Source of the DNA: a virus
IMG/VR virus record: IMGVR_UViG_3300036768_000367
Coordinates: 1 to 64,000 of that record
Length of the DNA stretch: 64,000 nucleotides
Reading direction: 5' to 3' (one strand)
Shown here: one piece after another, positions 14,153 to 23,672 of the stretch
How the letters are laid out: each line of letters begins with the position of its first letter
Position numbering within the stretch: position 1 is the first letter of the stretch
Notes under the pieces: generated by a model
Database searches by the model: none
Told to the model about the DNA's origin: nothing
Seen by the model: only the letters and a program-made list of their open reading frames with translations
Position numbers and translations under genes: made by a program

Positions 14153-15532
14153 ATGCCAGTTAAATTCTATACGCCTAGACTAGTAATTAGAAATATTACT
14201 CATAATAAAGCTGTAGCGATATTTGATGAATATAGAATTCAGCCAGGCGAACAGATTGATATTTTTGATGTATTTGATCCACTAGATTTAGAAGAGGATC
14301 GAATTCTCAAGGCCCTAGAGAAGCCTTGGGGAGACTTGTATCAAGAAGTCGTCGTAAAACAAACCCTAGAAATAGTAGCTCTAGATCTACCGTCTTTTCA
14401 TTATAATATAGTTGCACCTATTGATCTTAATGCTATCAATGCACCAGGGCCAGGTCAGTTACCTGCATATTTGGATGATGATAGATTTCAATGGGTATCT
14501 GCAGCTGGAATTTCCGTTGCGCCACCGCTAATTCTAACAGGTAATTTTATTTACATGCCTCCTGCAAATGGTTCGCAGGACGGCTATTTGACTAAAGAAG
14601 ATTATGCAGCCTTTATGGCTGGTATCAAACGTCAACAAAAGATATGGCAATATCAGGACTTCGGTTCGCCTGTTAGCACCTCTTTGACCATTAGTGCATT
14701 TCAAAATGGCACTGGTCTCGCATTTAATTCTAGCTACATAGTTCCAAATACTGCTACTATAGTTTTAACTTCTGATAATTCAAAGCCGCCGACTACAACT
14801 TTATCCATACCTGGCCGTTGGTTGCCAGGAAATCGTGTAGAGGTTAGCTCACATACTGGTACCACTGTTATACTAGATCAACTTCCAGAGCCTAGTTTAA
14901 ACTGTAGAGTGTGGTATTTAATTTCATTGCCAGCCTCGATACCAGCGCCGATTGATTATATTGAAGCGCCACAGTTCGTTGCACAGGGCAATCTAGATAC
15001 TCTTGATGATTTATATTTAAATCAAGAAGGTAATGAAACTGTCTATGGAATTAAGACATTTGAAAATAGGCCTATTTTTAATGATTCCATCAGAATCCCG
15101 CCTGGCGCAGTAGATGGTTATGTTTTAACCAGCGATGGTAGTGGAAACGGTAGCTGGAAGCCTCCTACCGCCACGGTTGATAATACGGATGTTTTCACGG
15201 TTGGCGCTGGCCGAGCTAGTTCTAAAGCCTCTAATATTTATTTAAGAACTTATGATGGTGCTACCACACTTACTTCCCCGTTTGTTGTTCCATTTAACTG
15301 TACTTTGATAGCTATGAGTGCTTCATCAGAAACGGCTGCAACATGGACTGCTGAGGTGCATGTTGGGCAATCTTTAGTAGCTGGGGCTACATTATCTTTG
15401 GTAGCAACTGATACGGCTTATGCTACTAAAAACATACCCTTTGCGGCGGGGACTAGAATACAGTTTTTTTGCAATGGCTCGAATATACCGTTTCCTCGTA
15501 TTAATTTATTCTTTTTACGAGACAAACCGTAA
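14153..15532 (+). CDS. Modular tail-fibre/virion protein 2 of a paralogous pair
   Basis: A 459-residue paralogue of the preceding protein, starting 10 bp after it. The N-terminal domain and WQYQDF block are shared, and the central part has GYLTKEDYAAFMAG, a short linker common in phage fibres. A spacer GYVLTSDGSGNGSWKPP resembles trimeric fibre connectors. The final 90 residues (IYLRTYDGATTLTSPFVVPF, then RIQFFCNGSNIPFPRINLFF) form the same C-terminal beta-sandwich as in the next gene. Probably a trimeric virion appendage; receptor specificity cannot be read from sequence. Confidence 0.7.
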   Translation: MPVKFYTPRLVIRNITHNKAVAIFDEYRIQPGEQIDIFDVFDPLDLEEDRILKALEKPWGDLYQEVVVKQTLEIVALDLPSFHYNIVAPIDLNAINAPGPGQLPAYLDDDRFQWVSAAGISVAPPLILTGNFIYMPPANGSQDGYLTKEDYAAFMAGIKRQQKIWQYQDFGSPVSTSLTISAFQNGTGLAFNSSYIVPNTATIVLTSDNSKPPTTTLSIPGRWLPGNRVEVSSHTGTTVILDQLPEPSLNCRVWYLISLPASIPAPIDYIEAPQFVAQGNLDTLDDLYLNQEGNETVYGIKTFENRPIFNDSIRIPPGAVDGYVLTSDGSGNGSWKPPTATVDNTDVFTVGAGRASSKASNIYLRTYDGATTLTSPFVVPFNCTLIAMSASSETAATWTAEVHVGQSLVAGATLSLVATDTAYATKNIPFAAGTRIQFFCNGSNIPFPRINLFFLRDKP

Positions 15533-15593
15533 TATATCAATATTTAAATAAACGAGAAGGCAGTCAGTTAATTTTTTTTCGAGGTGAGTGCAT

Positions 15594-16871
15594 ATGGCAT
15601 TATATGTTCGTACATCATCTGGTGGTACTGGTCCAAATGTTACATTATTTGATTTAGGTATAACAATTGCTACTGGTGCTGGATGGACGTTATTGTCCGC
15701 TGCCGATGGTTACGGTCCAGAGGAATTGGCTGGACAGTTTACTGCTATTGAACTTAAAGAATCTGGTGATCTATTTGCAGCACTTACTGGAACTCCTACA
15801 CTAGAATGGTCAACTGACGGTGTGAACGCTAGAACTGATGACTATGACATGGACGTTCAGTTAGTAATCGAGGCTCAGAATAATAGTTGGGACTTTACAC
15901 ATGGTCGCATAACATTACCAAATGTATTTGGACCATATTCCGACCCACGTCCTGGCGACATCTATTATGATGCTGACGATGGCTACTTGGCTTTTTACGA
16001 TGGTACTCAAACCATGTATGTTGCTTTGACCGAGAGCGGCTCTATAAATGACCACGGCGTATTAAGCGGTCTACTGGATGATGACCACACTCAATATCTA
16101 TTGCTCACTGGTAATGCCACTCGCAACACTATAACTGGTACTGTTAATATCACTGGTGGCCGTTTGCGCTTGCCATCTAATACTGATCCAGCTGCAAACT
16201 TTGCAACTCCAGTTGCTGGTGAAATTGCTTATGATTCTAATGATGGTTACCTGGTATTCTACAATGGTACTAATTGGGTCAATGCGACTTACGGCGCTGA
16301 TCATGGATCATTGGCTGGTTTGTTAGATGATGACCACACTCAGTATGCATTGTTAACTGGTAATGCTGCGCGTAACGCAATTACTGGCACTTTTGATTTT
16401 GGTGACGGTTATTTGATCGCTCCTACTTATAACATAGCTCCTACAACCAGTGTTGTAGATGGTGCACTTGCTATAGTAGATGGCGTAATGTATGCATATG
16501 ACGGCACTCGTACCAAGTGGCTCTCTGTAGATCGCAAGATGATCTGGGCTGCTCGTGATGCTAACAATGCATCTAATATTTACTTAAGAACTATGGATGG
16601 CCTTGCCACATCTACCACTGGTTATCGCGCATTGCGCAATGGTACTATAACTGGCATGGTTGCTCAAACCGAATCTGCCTCTACGTGGACCTTGCGTATT
16701 CGCAGAAATAATGTTGTAACTAATATTGCATCATTGTCTGTTACTGGTACTGGTACACAAACAACCACAACTAACGTGGACTTTGTACAAGGAGATAAGC
16801 TAGAACTATACTGCGATGGAACCAGTGTCGCAAGACCGCTAGCTGGAATAGAGATAGCCTGGCGCATCTGA
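15594..16871 (+). CDS. Tail-fibre protein with DHGxLxGLxDDDHTQY repeats
   Basis: The frame is open from a GTG at 15588, but ATG 15594 is chosen because GAGGTG ends 7 nt before it and the product then begins MALYVRTSSGG. 425 residues. It contains two copies of the phage-fibre repeat (DHGVLSGLLDDDHTQYLLLT and DHGSLAGLLDDDHTQYALLT), each preceded by a DGY strand (DDGYLAFYDGTQ, NDGYLVFYNGTN). The C-terminal domain (NIYLRTMDGLATSTTGYRAL, then KLELYCDGTSVARPLAGIEI) is the module shared with the two upstream proteins. DHG...DDDHTQY repeats are known from many tail fibres and are thought to form trimeric stalks. A likely host-recognition or structural fibre. Confidence 0.8.
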   Translation: MALYVRTSSGGTGPNVTLFDLGITIATGAGWTLLSAADGYGPEELAGQFTAIELKESGDLFAALTGTPTLEWSTDGVNARTDDYDMDVQLVIEAQNNSWDFTHGRITLPNVFGPYSDPRPGDIYYDADDGYLAFYDGTQTMYVALTESGSINDHGVLSGLLDDDHTQYLLLTGNATRNTITGTVNITGGRLRLPSNTDPAANFATPVAGEIAYDSNDGYLVFYNGTNWVNATYGADHGSLAGLLDDDHTQYALLTGNAARNAITGTFDFGDGYLIAPTYNIAPTTSVVDGALAIVDGVMYAYDGTRTKWLSVDRKMIWAARDANNASNIYLRTMDGLATSTTGYRALRNGTITGMVAQTESASTWTLRIRRNNVVTNIASLSVTGTGTQTTTTNVDFVQGDKLELYCDGTSVARPLAGIEIAWRI

Positions 16872-16887
16872 TAAAGGATAAGCTAGT

Positions 16888-18141
16888 ATGCAATTCTTAA
16901 TCAGTACAACTGGAACAGATGTCCTCGTCTCTGACTTGGGTGTATTTATACCGCACCCAACCATAGACAGGGACCTTTCTATTGAATTTACTCCAGAAGA
17001 GATTGCTAAAAGCGCATCCCTTACTTACAATATTACAAATGGATATTTAACACTAAAATTAGAGAGTCTTGAATATGGAGTTTATGATGTAGAGCCTGAT
17101 AATTACGACTCTTATTCATTACTACAGCAGAGTCTATCACCAGAGCTTGTTGAAAAATACGTGCTAGAGCGCGAATTGCAGGCTAGTTTTTCAGATACTC
17201 AAGTAGTAGCCAACTCTTTTCCAAAAAGCATATCATCAACTACCGCTGTGACGAATCTCTTGGTATGTAATACTGCCAAGTTCCAAGATTGGCGCGTAGC
17301 AGTTGGAGATGACGTATATATTTTTGGAAGCAGCTTTAATGACGGGTATTATAAAGTTGCTAGTGTAATTGATCAGAGAAAAATTACTACAGTTGAGCCA
17401 TTAGTGACATCGACTTCTTCTGGATATATATATATTTTTAATCCTGCTGGATCTACAAAAGTAGGCGTGAAAGATACTACGTTTTCCGTAATTAGTGGAA
17501 ATAATTTACAAACAGTTTTAGAAAGTATAGATACCAGCCTAGCAAATATAGGCGCTCCAGTTTTGCCTGGAGATCATGATAATTATGATACTTTAGTGCA
17601 TAATCTTGCAGAGGATTATTATGAAGAGTATACTTATACTGGTAATGTTATTACAAATAACACAATATGGTCTAATATATCTAAAGTTTTAAAGATAAGA
17701 GAATATCAGTATATATATGTACTAAATAAACTGTATCAGGAAATACAGATACAATACAACAACTCTGGTGTAGAAGTACAAAGATTAGTAAAAACATATA
17801 ATTATTCTGGAAACAAGGTAGCCAGCATCAGTGTTACTGAAACTGGTTCTCCGATACCAACCGATCATGAAGAATACGATACGCTAGTTCACAATTTGGC
17901 GGAAACCAGTTTTGAAGAGTATATATATTACAATGAATTGGTATCAAAAATAATTGTTTGGACAAATGCTCTTAAGGTATTGAAAATAAGGGAGCATCAG
18001 TATTCATATTCTGGTGGTAAGATCGTGCAGTCGATAGATATACAGTATAACAATGCTGGAATAGAAATTGAGAGATTGACTAATAATTATAACTATAGTA
18101 GCAACAAGCTTGTAAATATCAATGTAGTGGAGAGTGTATGA
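16888..18141 (+). CDS. Virion protein with a 97-residue tandem duplication
   Basis: A 417-residue protein. The first 220 residues look like a virion attachment or beta-rich domain (FLISTTGTDVLVSDLGVFIP). Residues about 229-325 and 326-417 are tandem repeats: DHDNYDTLVHNLAEDYYEEY and DHEEYDTLVHNLAETSFEEY, then ALKVLKIREHQYSY in the second and the matching KVLKIREYQYIY in the first. The DNA copies are offset by exactly 291 bp (17572 and 17863) but have diverged, so the duplication is old or under protein-level selection. The stop overlaps the next start (GTATGAGTG), implying translational coupling. Probably a fibre or baseplate protein. Confidence 0.7.
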   Translation: MQFLISTTGTDVLVSDLGVFIPHPTIDRDLSIEFTPEEIAKSASLTYNITNGYLTLKLESLEYGVYDVEPDNYDSYSLLQQSLSPELVEKYVLERELQASFSDTQVVANSFPKSISSTTAVTNLLVCNTAKFQDWRVAVGDDVYIFGSSFNDGYYKVASVIDQRKITTVEPLVTSTSSGYIYIFNPAGSTKVGVKDTTFSVISGNNLQTVLESIDTSLANIGAPVLPGDHDNYDTLVHNLAEDYYEEYTYTGNVITNNTIWSNISKVLKIREYQYIYVLNKLYQEIQIQYNNSGVEVQRLVKTYNYSGNKVASISVTETGSPIPTDHEEYDTLVHNLAETSFEEYIYYNELVSKIIVWTNALKVLKIREHQYSYSGGKIVQSIDIQYNNAGIEIERLTNNYNYSSNKLVNINVVESV

Positions 18142-20753
18142 GTGGAACTATAATAGTTAATCAGGTAAGTTCTGAACTTTTTGATGGTTATAGTTCGCCA
18201 TTAGCCAAACAAGATGGCTATGCCTTAACTGCACTAAGCTCAGGCTACTTGTCGATGGGCAAGGACAATCTTGGCCTGGCTCGTATTTTCAAAGTTAGTA
18301 CCGATGGTACTCTTAAAATAGATGGTAGTGACGTAACACAGCCAGTTAGCTGGACTGAACAAACTGTTTCTGTAACGCAAGCTACTGCAACTAATCTAAA
18401 GGCTCAGGCAGAAGCGTATCAAGGTGGTACCGCTGTAGGAGCTGCAAATCCGCTACAAGTCTCTTTGGCAAACACTGGGTCAAATGCTACGGCTATTAAA
18501 GTTGATGGTTCAGCCGTAACCCAACCAGTATCAGGAACAGTAACAGCGAACGCTGGTACAGGTAATTTTGGCGTTAATTTAACACAGTTGTCTGGCATTA
18601 GTATTTCAACTGGAAATGGTGTTGCTAGCACAGGTACGTTAAGAGTTGCAATAGCTTCTGACAATACTGCTTTTGCTGTAAATGCAGCACAGTCTGGAAC
18701 ATGGTCTTCGCGTACACAGGATGGCTACGGAAGTGTGATAACTTCGCATTCAGCTGGTTCATCTAGGGGTATAGACGTATCTATATTAGATGGCTCTGGA
18801 AATCAAGTTACTTCTTTTGGTGGATCTCAATATATTGAAGATGAGGCCAGTACTGGTGGGGAATCAATAACATTATCTGGAGCCATTCGTCAAGATACAT
18901 TGTCAGTTACGACATCTGCTGATGGCGATTATTCTAACTTAAAAGTAAATTCTCTTGGAAGATTGTATACATCAACTACAATAGATGCATCATTGCCAGC
19001 TGGTACAAACGCTATTGGTAAACTTTCAGCAAATGATGGCATAGATATTGGCGATGTTACAATAAACAATTCTGCTGGCGCGGCCGCAGTTAATATACAA
19101 GATGGTGGTAATTCAATTACTGTTGATAATAGCGGCACTTTTGCCGTGCAAGCTGCACAGAGCGGCACATGGAATATAAACAATATTTCTGGTACAATCT
19201 CGTTACCATCTGGCGCAGCTACAGAGACTACTCTTAGCTCTATTAATACAAATACCTCTGGACTTTCTTTATCACAGGGCGCCGCGACTTCAGGGCAAAA
19301 AGCAGTTCTTATTCAGGGTGCAGTTACCACTGCAGCTCCTATTTATACGACTGGCAATAGTAATCCGCTTAGCCTGACCACCGCAGGTGCTCTTAGAGTG
19401 GATGGGTCAGCAACTACGCAGCCCGTAAGCGGCACTGTTTCAATTACTGCCAACTCATCTGTTAATTTGAACCAAATAGCAGGAACAACCACTGCCACTG
19501 GAAATGGTGTGGCAGGTGCGGGAGTACAAAGAGTTGCTATAGCATCAGATAATACTGCTTTCTCTGTAAATGCAATACAGAGTGGTACCTGGAATATTAC
19601 AAACATCTCTGGCACAATTTCTCTACCTACTGGTGCGGCAACTGAATCTTCGTTAGCAAAACTAACTCTGACCCAGGGTTCTACTACATCTGGTCAAAGT
19701 GGCGCACTTATTCAAGGAGCCGTTACTACGGCGGCGCCTTCTTACACTACTGGGCAAACCAGTCCTGTTTCATTAACTACTTCGGGAGCACTGAGAGTTG
19801 ATTTAGGTTCTACGTCTGCAAATGCCACTGCAATAAAAGTAGATGGATCCGCTGTAACTCAGCCAGTATCTGGAACAGTATCTATTACTGCAAACTCCTC
19901 TGTAAATTTAAATCAGGTTGCTGGAAATGCGGTTGCTACTGGCAATGGTGTTGCGACTTCTGGAACACAAAGGGTTACTATCGCTTCTGATAATACTGCC
20001 TTTTCAGTCAATTCTATTCAAAGTGGTACCTGGACAATAAGAAGTCAAGATGGATACGGAATTCCATTAACTGCTAGTAGCATAGCTCCTATCGGCACTG
20101 AGACTGGACTAATAGTAAGAAATATACCATCTGGTACACAGACTGTTTCTGGAACAGTGTCTGTAAATGGCACAGCTTCAGATAATAGCGCTAACTCATC
20201 TTCTAAGTTACCAGTTATTGCCGCGTTAGCGAACACTAGTGCTCCTACATGGACTAACGGCAATATGGTACCATTATCGGTCGACACATCTGGTGCATTG
20301 CGTATAGCTGGAAATATTACCGCTAACAATGCATCTGTAAGCACAACAGCTAGCGCACCACCTGCTTCGGCTACATACATAGGAGCATCAGTAACCACTT
20401 CTAAGCCAACATACACTAGCGGACAAATGAATGCACTTTCATTAACCACATCTGGTGCACTAAGAGTGGATAATATATCTGGCTCATCCACATCTTCGGT
20501 AACTAGTGTTGCATCTTCTGCAACTAATGTTACATTATTGGCTAGTAATTCTAATAGAGTTTCTGCTATGATATACAATGACTCTAACCAAAGATTATAT
20601 ATTAAGTTTGGTGCTACTGCTTCCACTACCAGTTTTACAGTACAAATTGCACCAGGCGGTTACTATGAGTTCCCAATGCCAATTTGGCGTGGTCAAGTAG
20701 ATGGGTTATGGGCCAGTGCCAATGGATCTGCTAGAATTACGGAGTTGACATAA
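18138..20753 (+). CDS. Long repetitive tail-fibre protein (VDGSAVTQPVSGTV repeats)
   Basis: An 871-residue, Ser/Thr/Ala/Gly-rich protein built of diverged repeats. Recurring units are IKVDGSAVTQPVSGTV, RVAIASDNTAFSVNAIQSGT and SGQKAVLIQGAVTTAAPIYT. The start (LFDGYSSPLAKQDGYALTAL) and the end (VQIAPGGYYEFPMPIWRGQV, DGLWASANGSARITEL) differ from the repeats; the C-terminal part resembles a small beta-barrel cap. Repeats of this kind occur in fibre shafts of large phages. The ATG overlaps the previous stop, and the last bases (TAATG) overlap the next start, so three fibre genes form a coupled block. The repeats favour recombination and length variation. Confidence 0.75.
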   Translation: MSGTIIVNQVSSELFDGYSSPLAKQDGYALTALSSGYLSMGKDNLGLARIFKVSTDGTLKIDGSDVTQPVSWTEQTVSVTQATATNLKAQAEAYQGGTAVGAANPLQVSLANTGSNATAIKVDGSAVTQPVSGTVTANAGTGNFGVNLTQLSGISISTGNGVASTGTLRVAIASDNTAFAVNAAQSGTWSSRTQDGYGSVITSHSAGSSRGIDVSILDGSGNQVTSFGGSQYIEDEASTGGESITLSGAIRQDTLSVTTSADGDYSNLKVNSLGRLYTSTTIDASLPAGTNAIGKLSANDGIDIGDVTINNSAGAAAVNIQDGGNSITVDNSGTFAVQAAQSGTWNINNISGTISLPSGAATETTLSSINTNTSGLSLSQGAATSGQKAVLIQGAVTTAAPIYTTGNSNPLSLTTAGALRVDGSATTQPVSGTVSITANSSVNLNQIAGTTTATGNGVAGAGVQRVAIASDNTAFSVNAIQSGTWNITNISGTISLPTGAATESSLAKLTLTQGSTTSGQSGALIQGAVTTAAPSYTTGQTSPVSLTTSGALRVDLGSTSANATAIKVDGSAVTQPVSGTVSITANSSVNLNQVAGNAVATGNGVATSGTQRVTIASDNTAFSVNSIQSGTWTIRSQDGYGIPLTASSIAPIGTETGLIVRNIPSGTQTVSGTVSVNGTASDNSANSSSKLPVIAALANTSAPTWTNGNMVPLSVDTSGALRIAGNITANNASVSTTASAPPASATYIGASVTTSKPTYTSGQMNALSLTTSGALRVDNISGSSTSSVTSVASSATNVTLLASNSNRVSAMIYNDSNQRLYIKFGATASTTSFTVQIAPGGYYEFPMPIWRGQVDGLWASANGSARITELT

Positions 20754-22492
20754 TGCCTTTATACATAGGTGATGGTTATAATTCGGGTATCGGCGCGTCG
20801 TCAGCATCACTTACATCTGGTGGTGACTGGAAGGCTTCGGCACGAGTTGCAACCACTGAAAATATAACTTTGTCTGGTTTACAAACCATTGATGGTATTG
20901 CTTTATCTCAAGACGATCGCGTATTGGTTAAAAATCAGACTACGGCATCACAAAATGGTATTTATAATGCATCATCTGTTGGTTGGACTCGAACATCTGA
21001 TGCTTCCGATAGCTCGCAAGTAACATCTGGTATGTCATTAAACATTGAAGAGGGAACTGTTAATGGCGGAACTTCATGGAAGCTAACTACTATAAATCCA
21101 ATTACCATTGATACTACTGGATTAGTATTTAGTCCTTTTGGCGGTGGTGCGACACCAGTTGGATCCAATGGTGATATTCAGATTAAAGGTGCAGGCTCAA
21201 ATCTTGCTTACGAAAGCACTGTAGGTTATGGTTTTAATTATAGTATCACCAATCACTCTTTAACAATTGGTCCAGCAGGCACAAATCTTGCCAATAACCC
21301 ATTGTCAGTAAACGGCACTGTTAATAGTTATTTACAATCAAATGTTCAAAATACATCAAATGGCACTTCTGCATCATCTGATGTGGTTGCAACTGCAGAC
21401 AACGGAAATGATAGTACAAATTATGTAAACTTAGGAATAAATAGCTCTACATATGCTGATAATACATTTACTATAGTAGGTGCAAATGCGGGTTATTTAT
21501 ATAGCTCTGGTGGCAACATGTCTGTTGGAACCGCGAGTCCAAATACAGACCTGTTGTTTTTCACAACAGGTACTCTATCCGCCAATGAACGCGCGCGCAT
21601 TACTTCTGCTGGTAATTTTATAATAGGAAGAGCCGCGAAAGCTACCAGTGATACTGATGGATTTTTATACTTAAGTTCTGCTCCTGGCGTACCAACTGGT
21701 GTGCCAACTTCTTTTTCTGGACGAACGCCGATTACGATAGACTCTGATAATGGTGATCTTTATTTGTACACCAATAATACTTGGACCAATGTAGGAAATC
21801 CTTCGACTATAGGCAGGAACGCTCCACTTGCGTGGCTTCCACAAACTGGTACTACATTAACATTATGGGGTATGGGAGCTACGACCGTTGGAACTGTCTC
21901 ACATCCTGCTTTAGCCAATACTAATTATCTAACACAGATGCGCCGTGCGCGCTTTGCAAGTTCATCAACTGCAGGTAGCTTTGCAGGTATTCGTGGCCCA
22001 GAAACACTTGTGTGGAGAGGCAATGCCGCGGGTCGTGGGGGATTCTATTTTGTTTGCAGATTTGCAATGACTACAAATCTAGCAAATGCTCGTGCATTTG
22101 TAGGTCTTTATGCATCGACTGCTGCATTAACAAATGCTGACCCATCCTCATTAGTCAATGTTGTCGGTATGTCTTTAGATTCTGCTGATGCTAATTGGCA
22201 AATTATATCTAATGATCAAACAGGTACCGCGCCCAAGGTGAACTTGGGCGCAAATTTTGCAAAGTCGACAACGGCAGTTTACGAGGTAAGATTCTGGGCA
22301 GCACCAAATGATACGCTAATTAATTATAACGTATTACGTCTTGATACACCAGCTAGTGTGACGGGCACATTATCTGGCGACATTCCTCAATCTACTGTGT
22401 TTTTAACTCCATATATTTGGATTACTAATAACGCCACTGCGTCAGCTGCACAGATAGAAATGTCAAGATTATACTTAGATGCGTTAAAATAA
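20753..22492 (+). CDS. Tail-fibre / receptor-binding protein with ITLSGLQTIDG domain
   Basis: A 579-residue protein. Residues about 25-130 are the widespread phage fibre domain VATTENITLSGLQTIDGIAL, then DRVLVKNQTTASQNGIYNAS. The middle has a fibre connector (GFLYLSSAPGVPTGVPTSF), and the C-terminal 190 residues (LVWRGNAAGRGGFYFVCRFA, RAFVGLYASTAAL, VGMSLDSADANWQIISNDQT) form a beta-sandwich seen at the tips of phage fibres and thought to bind surface glycans. No autocleavage (S74) motif is visible. It is translationally coupled to the preceding repeat protein, which could be its shaft partner. Confidence 0.8.
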   Translation: MPLYIGDGYNSGIGASSASLTSGGDWKASARVATTENITLSGLQTIDGIALSQDDRVLVKNQTTASQNGIYNASSVGWTRTSDASDSSQVTSGMSLNIEEGTVNGGTSWKLTTINPITIDTTGLVFSPFGGGATPVGSNGDIQIKGAGSNLAYESTVGYGFNYSITNHSLTIGPAGTNLANNPLSVNGTVNSYLQSNVQNTSNGTSASSDVVATADNGNDSTNYVNLGINSSTYADNTFTIVGANAGYLYSSGGNMSVGTASPNTDLLFFTTGTLSANERARITSAGNFIIGRAAKATSDTDGFLYLSSAPGVPTGVPTSFSGRTPITIDSDNGDLYLYTNNTWTNVGNPSTIGRNAPLAWLPQTGTTLTLWGMGATTVGTVSHPALANTNYLTQMRRARFASSSTAGSFAGIRGPETLVWRGNAAGRGGFYFVCRFAMTTNLANARAFVGLYASTAALTNADPSSLVNVVGMSLDSADANWQIISNDQTGTAPKVNLGANFAKSTTAVYEVRFWAAPNDTLINYNVLRLDTPASVTGTLSGDIPQSTVFLTPYIWITNNATASAAQIEMSRLYLDALK

Positions 22493-22506
22493 TTTAGGAT
22501 GAGAAT

Positions 22507-23664
22507 ATGACTACAACATTTTATTTCACAATAGCATCAGAAGGATTTTTCCCAAATTTTAAAGTAGACATTGATAGGTTTACTAAAGAAATTAGAGAAA
22601 GTTCTATAGTTACTGCACTAGATACTGTCAGCGTATCAGGTGGTAATTGTGTTGTTGTTTTTAAAGACAATTTATCACAAGAAGATTCTGATACTTTACT
22701 TGCTTTAGTTCAGAGTCATTCTGGATTACCTTTGCCTGCACCATCTGATTCTAACGGTATACCAATAGTCTCTTTAGGAAACAAAAGTTCATATGGAATA
22801 AATATAGTTGAATCAGCAATAAGGTCTGGCACTAAAACACAACAGATTAGTCAAAACTTCTGTGACAAGCATACTTGGTATTCTACCAGTCAAAGACACA
22901 CTGGTATTGTTATGCAAAATAGTGGTGATGGTTATTCTTGGGATATACCAGATGGTTATATTGGACAGTATGGTATTGTGGATGTAACACATGGTAGAAT
23001 TTTGCATGAAAGAAGGATTAGAGATAAATATTGTGTAAAGGTATACGTGAATGGAGTCGAGAAATTAGAAAAAGATCCTCACAATAATAATGGAGATTTT
23101 GTTATAGATGTAGATACTGGCAGAGTAACATTTGATACAAATCAAGCTGGAAATTTAATAACTATAGATTTTAGTGAGGTAAAAAATAGTCGTTGGTATT
23201 TAAAGCCAACTGCTGGTAAGAAGTTGCGACTTGTTAGTGCAGAGCTTCAGTTCTCTACTGATGCGCAGATGAAAGATACTTTTGTGTTTCAGATGTATGC
23301 AACTGTAGATAAATTTCCGCCACTATTCTTTTTGTGGAATCAAAATCCATATGGTCCTCCAGGGCCATATCCAGCTGGAACAAAGATACCAATAGGTGAT
23401 GCTGTTTATTATCAAAATGTTTTTGATTTAATATGTGAAGCAAATTTAGCATATCCAGTAATTCCTAAGTGGCAAGGTCAGGGTTCTACGTGGAGAGATC
23501 TTAAATCTGATGTCATGATTTTCTCATGGGAATATGGTGAACAAGCATCTATAGACATTGATAGTAAATATGGCATGGAGATAGAGATACGATTAGAGCA
23601 TGATCAGCAGTGTAATGGCAGTTATGCAGTAGTAACATTTTATTGCGTAAGTGAAGACACGTAG
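22507..23664 (+). CDS. Virion structural protein, probable baseplate/fibre adaptor
   Basis: A 385-residue protein with GGATGAG before the ATG. The N-terminal 80 residues (FYFTIASEGFFPNFKVDIDR) form a mixed alpha/beta domain. The central part has SGDGYSWDIPDGYIGQYGIV and RILHERRIRDKYCVKVYVNG. The C-terminal part is beta-rich (LVSAELQFSTDAQMKDTFVF, IEIRLEHDQQCNGSYAVVTF). The YVNGVEK and TGRVTFD turns resemble jelly-roll virion proteins. I do not recognise a named family. Position at the end of the first fibre block, before the lipase gene, suggests a tail component. It ends with a genuine TAG stop, useful evidence that TAG is not recoded. Confidence 0.65.
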   Translation: MTTTFYFTIASEGFFPNFKVDIDRFTKEIRESSIVTALDTVSVSGGNCVVVFKDNLSQEDSDTLLALVQSHSGLPLPAPSDSNGIPIVSLGNKSSYGINIVESAIRSGTKTQQISQNFCDKHTWYSTSQRHTGIVMQNSGDGYSWDIPDGYIGQYGIVDVTHGRILHERRIRDKYCVKVYVNGVEKLEKDPHNNNGDFVIDVDTGRVTFDTNQAGNLITIDFSEVKNSRWYLKPTAGKKLRLVSAELQFSTDAQMKDTFVFQMYATVDKFPPLFFLWNQNPYGPPGPYPAGTKIPIGDAVYYQNVFDLICEANLAYPVIPKWQGQGSTWRDLKSDVMIFSWEYGEQASIDIDSKYGMEIEIRLEHDQQCNGSYAVVTFYCVSEDT

Positions 23665-23672
23665 GGGGACTT

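Noticed and set aside
18480-20100. Possible variable-number DNA repeat or diversity-generating retroelement target in the VDGSAVTQPVSGTV protein
   Set aside because: Units are similar at protein level but clearly diverged in DNA, no reverse transcriptase or template repeat is in the window, and no adenine-specific variation can be judged from one sequence.
20045-20626. 193-codon minus-strand open frame in the repeat fibre gene
   Set aside because: It is antisense to a Ser/Thr/Ala-rich coding sequence, whose composition keeps the opposite frame open; no Shine-Dalgarno and no protein-like pattern. The same applies to the other minus-strand frames within fibre genes.
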